Assembly: GCA_900752065.1 (NCBI GenBank)
Contig: CAADTT010000049.1
Location: forward strand, 1-27,287
DNA: 27,287 bases
Reading direction: 5' to 3'
Source of the DNA: Lachnospiraceae bacterium
GTDB taxonomy: Bacteria > Bacillota > Clostridia > Lachnospirales > Lachnospiraceae
Positions 13,509 through 21,958 of the stretch are shown one piece after another (position 1 is the first letter of the stretch; each line of letters starts with the position of its first letter). Both the position numbers and the translations under genes were made by a program. A model generated the notes under the pieces. It did not search any database and was not told the DNA's origin. It saw only the letters and a program-made list of their open reading frames with translations.

Positions 13509-13946
13509 ATGGAACAGTCAATGAAGTGGTATAAGTTTGTGATTTATGTTCAATTATTTTTGTCGGCAATCATGAACGTTGCAAATGCAGTAATGTATTT
13601 TAGCGGATCGCATTATGACGGGATGGCGCAGCAGGTATATTTGTATTTCGGGAATGGGCTAAAAATGACCGATCTTATGATGGGAATCGTTAGTTTTGTA
13701 CTTGCGGCTTTGGCAATTGTTGTGAGACAAAAACTTAAAAATTACAAAACGGATGGACCCAAGTGGTATATCAATTATCTTGCATTATCAATTATCGTAT
13801 CGGTTGTGTACATAATTTTGGTGTATATGATTACTGGTGTCATGTCATTGGATTCCAGCATTGCGGCACAACTGGCTGTCAGTTTGGTATTGCTTTTTGC
13901 CAACAAGAAATATTTTGATAATAGGAAGCATTTATTTATTAATTAA
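13509..13946 (+). CDS. Hypothetical four-helix membrane protein
   Basis: I do not recognise this 145-residue protein. It has four clear hydrophobic helices at about 8-31, 51-72, 87-110 and 116-132, a short basic loop (RQKLKNYKTDGPKW) after helix 2 and a basic C-terminal tail (NKKYFDNRKHLFIN). This suggests both loop and tail are cytoplasmic. There are no cysteines or conserved charged motifs within the helices. AAGGAGGAGA precedes the ATG, and an extended -10 promoter lies about 40 bases upstream. Codon use is visibly AT-richer than that of its neighbours (many ATT, TTT, AAA and AAT codons), hinting at recent acquisition or relaxed selection. It stands alone. It could be a small accessory or immunity-type membrane protein, but nothing here shows that. 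Confidence 0.7.
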   Translation: MEQSMKWYKFVIYVQLFLSAIMNVANAVMYFSGSHYDGMAQQVYLYFGNGLKMTDLMMGIVSFVLAALAIVVRQKLKNYKTDGPKWYINYLALSIIVSVVYIILVYMITGVMSLDSSIAAQLAVSLVLLFANKKYFDNRKHLFIN

Positions 13947-14009
13947 AAATGATTAGTTTGAACAGCTATTAATCGTTCATGTCAGGGGGATGCATGTCTG
14001 CGGTAAGAG

Positions 14010-14038
14010 TGGACTTGTATCTCCTGTTTTGCTATACT
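14010..14038 (+). promoter_or_regulatory. Possible promoter of the nuclease-helicase gene
   Basis: TGGACT (14010-14015) and TATACT (14033-14038) are separated by 17 bases. A GC-rich hairpin with loop GCCT (CCCCGGC 14054-14060, GCCGGGG 14065-14071) follows in the leader, without a T-run. Confidence 0.5.
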
Positions 14039-14100
14039 GAGAAAGGACAGCAGCCCCGGCGCCTGCCGGGGCATATTTCATATAAGAAGGAAGCTTTATC

Positions 14101-16461
14101 ATGGAAGAAATCAGGATATCCGTCCGGAATCTGGTAGAATTTATCCTGCGCAGCGGGGATATCGACAACCGGAAGGGGACGATGGCAGATACGGAAGCCA
14201 TGCAGATCGGCAGCAGGCTGCACCGGAAGATACAGGGACAGATGGGGGCGGACTATCAGGCAGAGGTGGCGCTGCGCCACAGGATCGAATATGGAGATTT
14301 TGCAGTCACGATCGAGGGAAGGGCAGACGGCATCCAGAAAAATAAGGACGGGGTGCTGGTGGATGAAATTAAGGGAATCTACCGCGATCTGGCGCTGGTG
14401 GAGGAACCGGTGCCTGTTCATCTGGCTCAGGCGAAATGCTATGCCTATATCTACGCCCTGCAAAACGGGCTGGAAAAAATAAAGGTACAGATGACCTACT
14501 GCAATCTGGAGACAGAAGAAATCCGGCGCTTCCAGACGGATGTTAGTTTTTCGGAGCTGGCGGACTGGTTCGGAAAGCTGACAGAGGAATACAGGAAATG
14601 GTGCGCCTATGAGACCGGGTGGAAAAAGCTGCGGACAGCCTCAATCAAGAAAATCGAATTTCCTTTTGCCTACCGGGAGGGGCAGAAGGAACTGGCGGCT
14701 GGGGTGTACCGCACGATCTTCCACAAACGAAATCTCTTTATCCAGGCTCCCACAGGTGTGGGAAAAACAATTTCCACCGTATTTCCGGCGGTGAAGGCCG
14801 TGGGAGAAGGGTTAGGGGAGAAGATTTTCTACCTGACCGCAAAAACTATTACCCGGACGGTGGCAGAGGAGGCGTTTTCCCTGCTGAAGCAGCAGGGGCT
14901 TTCCTATAAAGTGGTAACGCTGACAGCGAAGGAGAAGATCTGTGCCTGTGAGGAGACGGAGTGCAACCCGGATGCCTGTCCATATGCCAGGGGCCATTTT
15001 GACAGGATCAACGATGCGGTTTATGAGATGGTGACGGAGCAGGAGGATTTTTCCAGGGAGGCGCTGATCCGGCAGAGTGAAAAATGGCAGGTCTGCCCCT
15101 TTGAACTGTCTCTGGACGTGTCCCTGTGGGTGGATGCGGTCATCTGCGATTATAATTATGTATTTGATCCCAGAGCACATCTGAAACGCTTTTTCGGGGA
15201 CAGTGTGAAGGGGAGCTATCTTTTTCTGATCGACGAGGCGCACAACCTGGTGGAGAGGGGACGGGAAATGTTCAGCGCCGTTCTCATCAAGGAGGATTTT
15301 CTGGAGGTGAAGCGTGCGGTGAAGCCTTACAGCCGGAAACTGGAGCGGCAGCTTGAGCGGTGCAACAAAAAGCTTCTGGAGTGGAAGCGGGACTGCCCTT
15401 CTTATCAGATACTTCCGGATGTCAATGACTTGTATCCCCTTTTGATGAATCTGAGCGGAGAGATGGAGAATTTTCTGGAGGATGCGCCCCAGGGGGAGGT
15501 GCGGGAAAGGACTCTGGAGCTGTACTTTGCAGTGCGAACTTTTTTGGACATTTGCGACAGGCTGGATAAGCATTATGTGATCTACACGGAACTGCTGGCG
15601 GACGGGCGTTTTATGGTGAAGCTTTTCTGTGTAGACCCCTCGGCAAATCTTCAGGAATGTCTGGACAAGGGAAACAGTGCGATCTTCTTTTCCGCAACGC
15701 TGCTTCCTGTCCGGTACTACATCAGTCTTCTGGGGGAGGAGAAGGAGCCGTACACCATGTATGCAAAATCCACTTTTCAGCCGGAGAAGAAGCTGCTCCT
15801 GGTGGGAACGGATGTGAGCAGCCGTTACACCCGGAGAGGTTATGGGGAATACCGGAAGATGGCAGAACATATTCAGAACATGATACGCCAGAAGAAGGGA
15901 AATTATCTCGTATTTTTCCCTTCTTATAAGATGATGCAGGATGTGGGAGAGTGCTTTGAAGAAATCAATCAGGGGGAGGCGGAAGTTCTGGTACAGAGCA
16001 GCGGGATGCGGGAAGCCCAGAAGGAAGAGTTCCTGGCTGCCTTCGGGCAGGAGGGAACCAGGAGCCTTGTCGGATTTTGCGTCATGGGTGGTATCTTCGG
16101 GGAAGGGATCGACCTGAAGCATGACCGCCTGATCGGGGCGGTGATCATTGGAACCGGTCTGCCGCAGGTCTGCAATGAAAGAGAGATCCTGAAAAATTAT
16201 TATGATAAGCGCGGCGAGGATGGATTTGCCTATGCATATCTCTATCCGGGCATGAATAAGGTGCTGCAGTCGGCAGGGCGCGTGATCCGCACGGACGAGG
16301 ATGAGGGCGTGATCCTGCTTTTGGATGAGCGATTTGCCGGAAGGCAGTATCTGGAGCTTTTTCCGAGGGAGTGGGCGGATTATGCGTTCTGTACAAGAAA
16401 AAATGCTGGAGAAAAGATACGGAGCTTCTGGGAGGAGCGCAGGAGTGACAGGGGGGCATAA
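14101..16461 (+). CDS. RecB/Cas4-like nuclease fused to XPD/DinG-type helicase
   Basis: A 786-residue protein with two enzymatic parts. Residues 1-175 form a PD-(D/E)XK nuclease of the RecB/Cas4 type, with His41 (GSRLHRKIQ), Asp76 (GRADGI), Glu89 and Lys91 (VDEIKG) and Gln110-x3-Tyr114 (QAKCYAY). All are residues of an active site. From about 185 a superfamily 2 Rad3/XPD/DinG helicase follows. It has Walker A APTGVGKT (216-223), cysteines that could ligate a 4Fe-4S cluster (among 281, 283, 288, 293 and 332), the DEAH box (378-381), and a final motif VI block with SAGRVIRTDEDEG. XPD and DinG unwind DNA 5' to 3'; the nuclease suggests coupled unwinding and cleavage in repair. This architecture recurs in Clostridia but I know of no biochemical study. 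AAGGAAG lies before the ATG. Confidence 0.9.
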   Translation: MEEIRISVRNLVEFILRSGDIDNRKGTMADTEAMQIGSRLHRKIQGQMGADYQAEVALRHRIEYGDFAVTIEGRADGIQKNKDGVLVDEIKGIYRDLALVEEPVPVHLAQAKCYAYIYALQNGLEKIKVQMTYCNLETEEIRRFQTDVSFSELADWFGKLTEEYRKWCAYETGWKKLRTASIKKIEFPFAYREGQKELAAGVYRTIFHKRNLFIQAPTGVGKTISTVFPAVKAVGEGLGEKIFYLTAKTITRTVAEEAFSLLKQQGLSYKVVTLTAKEKICACEETECNPDACPYARGHFDRINDAVYEMVTEQEDFSREALIRQSEKWQVCPFELSLDVSLWVDAVICDYNYVFDPRAHLKRFFGDSVKGSYLFLIDEAHNLVERGREMFSAVLIKEDFLEVKRAVKPYSRKLERQLERCNKKLLEWKRDCPSYQILPDVNDLYPLLMNLSGEMENFLEDAPQGEVRERTLELYFAVRTFLDICDRLDKHYVIYTELLADGRFMVKLFCVDPSANLQECLDKGNSAIFFSATLLPVRYYISLLGEEKEPYTMYAKSTFQPEKKLLLVGTDVSSRYTRRGYGEYRKMAEHIQNMIRQKKGNYLVFFPSYKMMQDVGECFEEINQGEAEVLVQSSGMREAQKEEFLAAFGQEGTRSLVGFCVMGGIFGEGIDLKHDRLIGAVIIGTGLPQVCNEREILKNYYDKRGEDGFAYAYLYPGMNKVLQSAGRVIRTDEDEGVILLLDERFAGRQYLELFPREWADYAFCTRKNAGEKIRSFWEERRSDRGA

Positions 16462-16508
16462 GTTCTGTCTGAATGGGTATGAAAAACGGCAGATGTATAT
16501 TTACAGAG

Positions 16509-16537
16509 TTGACCGGAGCGAATATTCAGACTATACT
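16509..16537 (+). promoter_or_regulatory. Promoter of feoAB
   Basis: TTGACC (16509-16514) and TATACT (16532-16537), exactly 17 bases apart, about 40 bases before the start codon. Confidence 0.75.
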
Positions 16538-16543
16538 ACCCTT

Positions 16544-16556
16544 GTTGAGAATCAAC
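16544..16556 (+). promoter_or_regulatory. Palindromic putative metal-repressor operator of feoAB
   Basis: GTTGA-GAA-TCAAC is a perfect palindrome at the expected transcription start, just after the -10. It includes TGAGAATCA, which resembles one half of the Fur 7-1-7 box. Position and gene suggest an iron-dependent repressor (Fur or DtxR family). The match to either consensus is incomplete. Confidence 0.45.
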
Positions 16557-16577
16557 TAGATTTGGAGGAAAGCGGAA

Positions 16578-18923
16578 ATGACGTTAAAGGATTTACCGAT
16601 TGGAAAGACTGCTACGATTCTCTCAGTAGGAGGAGAAGGGGCGCTGCGCCAGCATTTTCTGGATATGGGTCTGATTCCGAAGGCGGATGTCACGATGGTG
16701 AAATACGCGCCGATGGGCGATCCCATTGAGCTTCGGATCCACAGCTATGAGCTGACCCTGAGGCTGGCGGATGCAGAAAAAATAGAGATCACAGAGGTGC
16801 GTGACCGGGAAGAAAAGGGAAACCGCCCGGCAAAAAAGGGGATTCCCCATCCCGGACTTGGTGAGGGAGGCAAATATCACAACAAGGAGGACGAACATCC
16901 GCTGCCGGAGAGCGAGACCCTGAGCTTTGCCCTGGCCGGGAACCAGAACTGCGGGAAGACGACATTGTTCAATCAGTTGACAGGTTCAAACCAGCATGTG
17001 GGGAATTTTCCGGGAGTCACCGTAGACCGGAAGGACGGAGTGATCAAAGGGAATAAAAATACGTTGGTGACAGATCTTCCGGGCATTTATTCGATGTCAC
17101 CCTATTCCAGCGAGGAGATCGTCACGAGAAATTTTGTGCTGAATGAGCATCCGAGAGGAATCATCAATATTGTGGATGCCACGAACATTGAGAGGAATCT
17201 TTATCTGACGATGCAGCTCATGGAGCTGGACATTCCCATGGTACTGGCGCTGAATATGATGGATGAGGTGCGGCAGAATGGAGGGTCTGTACTGGTCAAT
17301 GAGATGGAGGAGAAGCTGGGGATCCCGGTCATTCCCATCGCGGCGGCAAAAAATGAGGGAATCGATGAGCTGGTCAACCACGCCCTTCATGTGGCAAAGT
17401 ATCAGGAGAGGCCGGGAAGGATGGATTTTTGCGACGCCGATGACAATGGCGGAGCAGTACATAGATGTCTGCATGGAATCATGCATCTGATCGAGGATCA
17501 TGCGAAGAATGCGGGGATCCCGGTCCGCTTTGCGGCAAGCAAGCTGGCAGAAGGCGACCGCCTGATCCTGGAGCAGCTCGGCCTTGACCAGAATGAAGAG
17601 GAAACGCTGGAGCATATCATCAAACAGATGGAAAACGAAAGAGGGCTGGACCGGGCAGCGGCGATTGCCGATATGAGATTTACTTTCATAGAGAAAATCT
17701 GCCGGGAGACGGTTGTGAAGCCCCGTGAGAGCAAAGAGCATATCCGGAGCATAAAGATGGATCGGGTGCTGACCGGAAAATACACGGCGATTCCCTGTTT
17801 TGTGGCGATCATGGCAGCAGTTTTCTGGCTGACCTTCAATGTCATTGGCGCCGGTCTGTCCACGCTTCTGGAAATGGGGATCGGATGGCTGACAGACACA
17901 GTGAACACCGCTCTTGGAGCATGGCATGTGAACGGGGTTCTTCACTCACTGATCATTGACGGTATTTTCAGCGGTGTGGGAAGCGTACTGAGCTTCCTGC
18001 CTACTATCGTAACCCTGTTTTTCTTCCTGTCACTTCTGGAGGACAGCGGCTATATGGCGAGAGTCGCCTTTGTAATGGACAAGCTTCTCAGGAAAATCGG
18101 TCTTTCCGGCAGAAGTATCGTACCGATGCTGGTGGGATTTGGCTGTACGGTGCCGGGCGTGATGGCGAGTCGGACGCTCCCGTCGGAGAGAGACAGAAAA
18201 ATGACGATCCTTCTGACACCGTTCATGAGCTGTTCGGCAAAGCTTCCGATCTACGGTTTCTTCACGGCTGCTTTCTTCCCGAAGAGGGGAGCTCTGGTGA
18301 TGGTGGCCCTGTACTTCGGCGGCATCCTTGTGGGAATCCTTCTGGCGCTGCTGCTGCGGAGAAGCATGTTCCGGGGCGAGGCGGTTCCCTTTGTCATGGA
18401 GCTGCCGAATTACCGTATGCCGGGAGCGAAAAATGTAGGGCAGCTTTTGTGGGACAAGGCGAAGGACTTCCTGCAGAGAGCGTTTACCGTGATTTTTATC
18501 GCAACCATTGTAATTTGGTTTTTACAGACCTTTGATATGCACCTGAATGTGGTGGCAGATTCGCAGGACAGTATCCTGGCTGTTCTGGCAGGAGTGATCT
18601 CCCCGGTATTTCAGCCTCTCGGATTTGGAGACTGGAGGATATCTACCGCACTGATCACTGGCTTCATGGCAAAAGAGAGTGTGGTGTCTACGTTATCGAT
18701 CCTGTTTGGAAGCACGGCCGGACTTGTCGGCGCACTGACGCCTCTGGCGGCAGGCAGCCTGCTGGTATTCTGCCTGCTTTATACGCCCTGCGTGGCAGCC
18801 GTGGCAGCGATCAAGCGTGAGCTTGGCGGAAAGTGGGCGGTGACTGTCGTGATCGGCCAGTGTCTGATCGCATGGATCGCGGCCTTTGCGATCCGGGGAA
18901 TCGGGCTGCTGCTTGGTTTGTAG
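16578..18923 (+). CDS. feoB: FeoA-FeoB fusion ferrous iron transporter
   Basis: A 781-residue inner-membrane ferrous iron uptake protein joining FeoA and FeoB, which are separate in many bacteria. Residues 1-75 are a FeoA SH3-like domain (LKDLPIGKTATI...LRQHFLDMGLIPKADV). Residues 76-113 are a charged linker. From 116 the FeoB G-protein follows with G1 GNQNCGKTT (121-129), G3 DLPG (166-169) and G4 NMMD (226-229). A helical domain comes next, then the membrane core from about 395, with the two Gate regions containing the conserved cysteines in VGFGCTVPGVMASRT and LLTPFMSCSAKLPIYG. All key motifs are intact. GGAGGA precedes the ATG. It stands alone, with a promoter and palindromic operator just upstream. 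Confidence 0.96.
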   Translation: MTLKDLPIGKTATILSVGGEGALRQHFLDMGLIPKADVTMVKYAPMGDPIELRIHSYELTLRLADAEKIEITEVRDREEKGNRPAKKGIPHPGLGEGGKYHNKEDEHPLPESETLSFALAGNQNCGKTTLFNQLTGSNQHVGNFPGVTVDRKDGVIKGNKNTLVTDLPGIYSMSPYSSEEIVTRNFVLNEHPRGIINIVDATNIERNLYLTMQLMELDIPMVLALNMMDEVRQNGGSVLVNEMEEKLGIPVIPIAAAKNEGIDELVNHALHVAKYQERPGRMDFCDADDNGGAVHRCLHGIMHLIEDHAKNAGIPVRFAASKLAEGDRLILEQLGLDQNEEETLEHIIKQMENERGLDRAAAIADMRFTFIEKICRETVVKPRESKEHIRSIKMDRVLTGKYTAIPCFVAIMAAVFWLTFNVIGAGLSTLLEMGIGWLTDTVNTALGAWHVNGVLHSLIIDGIFSGVGSVLSFLPTIVTLFFFLSLLEDSGYMARVAFVMDKLLRKIGLSGRSIVPMLVGFGCTVPGVMASRTLPSERDRKMTILLTPFMSCSAKLPIYGFFTAAFFPKRGALVMVALYFGGILVGILLALLLRRSMFRGEAVPFVMELPNYRMPGAKNVGQLLWDKAKDFLQRAFTVIFIATIVIWFLQTFDMHLNVVADSQDSILAVLAGVISPVFQPLGFGDWRISTALITGFMAKESVVSTLSILFGSTAGLVGALTPLAAGSLLVFCLLYTPCVAAVAAIKRELGGKWAVTVVIGQCLIAWIAAFAIRGIGLLLGL

Positions 18924-19008
18924 TGTGAGGAGGAAATGCTGCAGTTCTGCTCTTGGCTGAGCGGCAACATTAAATTAATGTTTTCACCCTCTTGATTCCA
19001 TAATTTTG

Positions 19009-19037
19009 TTGTGAGAACAGATAAAATAAGTTATAAT
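19009..19037 (+). promoter_or_regulatory. Promoter and leader hairpin of pfkA
   Basis: TTGTGA (19009-19014) and a perfect TATAAT (19032-19037) have a 17-base spacer. In the leader, AGAGCAG (19057-19063) can pair with CTGCTCT (19083-19089), while GTTC (19053-19056) and GAAC (19067-19070) offer a competing small hairpin. No T-run follows. Confidence 0.65.
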
Positions 19038-19126
19038 AGGAATATCAGAACTGTTCAGAGCAGCATGAACGGAAAAAATTGTCTGCTCTTCACGAGATGA
19101 AAAAAAGAAAGAGGAAGTGACACGTC

Positions 19127-20203
19127 ATGAAAAAAAGAATTGGATTATTAACAAGCGGCGGCGATTGTCAGGCATTAAATGCCACGATGCGGGGGGTAGT
19201 AAAAGGATTATCTACCAATCTCCATGATCTTGAAGTTTATGGTTTTGCAGACGGATACAAGGGACTGATCTACGGAGATTACCGTATGCTGACATCAGCA
19301 GATTTCTCCGGTATCCTGACAAAAGGCGGAACGATCCTGGGTACATCCCGTCAGCCGTTTAAGCTGATGCGTACACCGGATGCCGACGGGCTGGATAAGG
19401 TAGAGGCGATGAAGCAGAATTATTACAAGCTCCGTCTGGACTGCCTGGTGATCCTGGGAGGAAACGGAACCCAGAAAACAGCAAACCTGCTGCGTGAAGA
19501 GGGGCTGAACATTATCCATCTGCCGAAAACGATTGATAATGATATCTATGGAACAGATATGACTTTTGGTTTCCAGAGTGCGGTAAACATTGCTACAGAT
19601 GCCATTGACTGCATCCATACAACAGCGGCTTCCCACAACCGCGTATTTCTGGTGGAGGTTATGGGACATAAGGTAGGCTGGCTGACGCTCCATGCAGGTA
19701 TCGCAGGCGGTGCAGATATTATCCTGCTCCCGGAGATCCCCTACGATCTTGACAAGATCATCGACGCGATCCAGAGACGTGCAAAGGCAGGAAAGGGATT
19801 CACCATTCTGGCGGTAGCCGAAGGTGCGATCTCCAAGAAGGACGCGAAGCTTTCCAAGAAGGAGCTGAAGGAGAAGATGAAGAATTATAAGTATCCTTCC
19901 GTATCCTATGAGCTGGCGGACCAGATTTACAAAAAGACTGGTATCGAGGTGCGTATCACAGTTCCGGGACATACACAGCGGGGCGGAAGTCCGTGTCCGT
20001 ATGACCGTGTGCTCTCCACGAGACTGGGTGCTGAGGCTGCAAGACTGATCATCAACAATGAATATGGCTATATGGTCGGCATTGTAAATGGTAAAGTAAA
20101 GAAAGTACCCCTCGGGGAAGTGGCAGGAAAGCTTAAAGTAGTAGATCCGGAAGCTCAGATCATTAAGGAAGCAAAACTCATCGGCATAAGTTTTGGAGAT
20201 TAA
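19127..20203 (+). CDS. pfkA: 6-phosphofructokinase, atypical donor-site variant
   Basis: A cytosolic glycolytic enzyme phosphorylating fructose 6-phosphate to the 1,6-bisphosphate. The PFK signatures TSGGDCQALNA (9-19), LGTSR and the C-terminal VPGHTQRGGSP are present. The donor site is mixed: GGNGT at 111-115 has Asn where most enzymes have Asp but keeps the Gly linked to ATP use. PKTIDND at 133-139 has the Lys typical of pyrophosphate-dependent enzymes in place of Gly. VEVMGH replaces the usual MGR. Length (358) is longer than the 320 of Bacillus or E. coli PfkA, as in the mixed-type group. The phospho donor (ATP or PPi) cannot be settled from sequence. GAGGAAGTG lies upstream of the ATG. 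dnaX begins 3 bases after the stop, so the two may be co-transcribed. Confidence 0.92.
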   Translation: MKKRIGLLTSGGDCQALNATMRGVVKGLSTNLHDLEVYGFADGYKGLIYGDYRMLTSADFSGILTKGGTILGTSRQPFKLMRTPDADGLDKVEAMKQNYYKLRLDCLVILGGNGTQKTANLLREEGLNIIHLPKTIDNDIYGTDMTFGFQSAVNIATDAIDCIHTTAASHNRVFLVEVMGHKVGWLTLHAGIAGGADIILLPEIPYDLDKIIDAIQRRAKAGKGFTILAVAEGAISKKDAKLSKKELKEKMKNYKYPSVSYELADQIYKKTGIEVRITVPGHTQRGGSPCPYDRVLSTRLGAEAARLIINNEYGYMVGIVNGKVKKVPLGEVAGKLKVVDPEAQIIKEAKLIGISFGD

Positions 20204-20206
20204 TCC

Positions 20207-21808
20207 ATGAGTTATACTGCGTTATACCGTAAATTTCGTCCTGACTCCTTCACAGATGTGAAGGGGCAGGACCATATTGTGACAACCCTGAAAAACCAGA
20301 TTGCAGCGGACCGTATCGGCCATGCATATCTGTTCTGCGGGACGAGGGGAACGGGAAAGACCACAGTGGCGAAGATCCTGGCGAGAGCCGTGAACTGTGA
20401 GCATCCGGTGGACGGAAATCCCTGCGGGGAATGTGAAGCCTGCCGGGGAATCGCAGCGGGCACTTCCATGAATGTGATCGAGATTGATGCCGCATCCAAC
20501 AATGGTGTTGACAATATCCGTGAGATCCGTGACGAGGTGGCGTATTCCCCCACCAGCGGAAAATATAAGGTCTATATTATTGATGAGGTTCATATGCTGT
20601 CCATAGGAGCGTTCAATGCGCTTTTAAAGACGTTGGAGGAACCTCCTTCTTATGTCATTTTTATCCTGGCGACGACGGAGGCGCACAAAATTCCGATCAC
20701 GATCCTCTCCCGGTGCCAGCGTTACGACTTCAGGAGAATTTCTTTAAATACGATCGCAGACCGTATGCGCGTACTGATGGAAGAAGAGCAGGTGGAAGTG
20801 GAGGAGAAGGCGCTGCGTTATATTGCGAAAAAAGCCGACGGTTCTATGCGTGATGCGTTGAGCCTTCTTGACCAGTGCATTGCCTTTTATCTGGGGCAGA
20901 AGCTGACTTACGATCATGTCCTGGAGGTGCTGGGAGCTGTGGACACGGAGGAATTTGGCCGCCTGCTGCGGGAAGTGCTGGACTGCGATGTGATCCGGGT
21001 CATCGCCCATCTGGAGGAATTGATCATGCAGGGGCGGGAACTGGGACAGTTCGTGACGGATTTTACCTGGTATCTGAGAAATCTGCTTCTTTTAAAGTCC
21101 TCAGAAAATATGGAGGATGTACTGGATGTTTCTGCGGAAAACCTGGAGCTGTTAAAAGAAGAGGCAGGGCTTGTGCGGGATGATACGCTGATGCGCTATA
21201 TCCGCATCTTTTCCGAGCTGTCAAATCAGATGAAATATTCCTCTGCGAAGCGTGTGCTGCTGGAGGTAGCGCTGATCAAGCTGTGTAAGCCGCAGATGGA
21301 GACCGACGAGATTTCCCTGACAGAGCGTATCCGGATTTTGGAGAAAAAGCTGGAAAATGGTGTGGTGATGCAGGCATCCCAGGGGGTGCAGGCGGCACTG
21401 AAGATAGAGACGGACGTATCGCAGGAGGATGAAGAAGATGCTAAACTGGAAGCAGCGGCTCCGGAGGATCTGCAGGAGGTCATGAGGCTGTGGAACAGCA
21501 TTGTGGCGGAGGCAGACGGGCAGATGTTCCGTCAGGTACTGTCGGCGGCGGTTCCGAAATTTAACACTAAGGGAGAAGACAGGCGGCTGTTTGTGGTATT
21601 CGCGGATTTTCTGGGAGAGAAGTATATCAATGACGAAGAGAAAAAGAGGGAGCTCGAGAATATTATTGCAGGAAAGATCGGCAGGCAGGTAGAAGTGAAA
21701 TTTGTCCTCCGGGCGGATGAGCATCTGGCAGGTGGAAAACTGGTGAAGATCAGTGTGGATGATTCTTTAAAGAAATTTGTCCATATGGATATACAGATTG
21801 AGGATTAA
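20207..21808 (+). CDS. dnaX: DNA polymerase III subunit gamma/tau DnaX
   Basis: The ATPase subunit of the clamp loader, which opens the beta clamp and places it on DNA at the replication fork. Domain I-II (1-240) has Walker A GTRGTGKT (45-52), the zinc site Cys64, Cys73, Cys76, Cys79, Walker B DEVH (126-129) and the SRC sensor motif (168-170). Domain III spans about 245-360. A shorter acidic and variable tail (about 370-533) would hold the tau-specific contacts. Length is typical for Clostridia. The gene starts 3 bases after pfkA and its ribosome site (TTGGAG) lies in the pfkA 3' end. It leads the conserved dnaX-ybaB-recR cluster. No convincing programmed frameshift site is visible. Confidence 0.97.
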   Translation: MSYTALYRKFRPDSFTDVKGQDHIVTTLKNQIAADRIGHAYLFCGTRGTGKTTVAKILARAVNCEHPVDGNPCGECEACRGIAAGTSMNVIEIDAASNNGVDNIREIRDEVAYSPTSGKYKVYIIDEVHMLSIGAFNALLKTLEEPPSYVIFILATTEAHKIPITILSRCQRYDFRRISLNTIADRMRVLMEEEQVEVEEKALRYIAKKADGSMRDALSLLDQCIAFYLGQKLTYDHVLEVLGAVDTEEFGRLLREVLDCDVIRVIAHLEELIMQGRELGQFVTDFTWYLRNLLLLKSSENMEDVLDVSAENLELLKEEAGLVRDDTLMRYIRIFSELSNQMKYSSAKRVLLEVALIKLCKPQMETDEISLTERIRILEKKLENGVVMQASQGVQAALKIETDVSQEDEEDAKLEAAAPEDLQEVMRLWNSIVAEADGQMFRQVLSAAVPKFNTKGEDRRLFVVFADFLGEKYINDEEKKRELENIIAGKIGRQVEVKFVLRADEHLAGGKLVKISVDDSLKKFVHMDIQIED

Positions 21809-21835
21809 TGTGATATTCTTAGAGGAGCCCAGTTA

Positions 21836-21955
21836 ATGAAAAATGATATGCGGTTTTTAAGCCGGTCCATGCAGATGATTTCTGGTATGGATGGAACAGG
21901 GACGAATGGTTTCGTAAAGTATATACTGGTTACAAAGAATAGAGGAGGAATATAA
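21836..21955 (+). CDS. Possible 39-residue small ORF between dnaX and ybaB
   Basis: This frame fills most of the dnaX-ybaB gap. It has a good ribosome site (AGAGGAG, 21821-21827, 8 bases before the ATG). It ends three bases before the ybaB start, and its last codons (for Arg-Gly-Gly-Ile) contain the ybaB ribosome site. Translating it could expose or couple the ybaB start. The predicted peptide (starting MKNDMRFLSRSMQM) is basic at first and Gly-rich later and resembles nothing I know. It may instead be chance in a leader sequence. Confidence 0.3.
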   Translation: MKNDMRFLSRSMQMISGMDGTGTNGFVKYILVTKNRGGI

Positions 21956-21958
21956 GAC

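Noticed and set aside
14041..14071. AGGACAGCAGCC segment as part of an SRP RNA
   Set aside because: Only a few bases match the SRP core; the surrounding hairpin and length do not fit.
14812..16122. 436-codon minus-strand open frame
   Set aside because: It is the antisense shadow of the helicase gene, rich in His, Leu and Gln with no family resemblance or ribosome site.
18936..18995. Possible 19-codon ORF after feoAB, as a FeoB-associated small protein
   Set aside because: The ribosome site is only two bases from the ATG, and the peptide lacks the membrane helix and Cys pattern of FeoB-associated proteins.
21338..21358. G-AAA-AAG in dnaX as a programmed -1 frameshift site for a gamma form
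   Set aside because: The heptamer lacks the favoured leading A and I see no clear stimulatory elements. The longer A-run at 20827 is in the wrong phase and too early.
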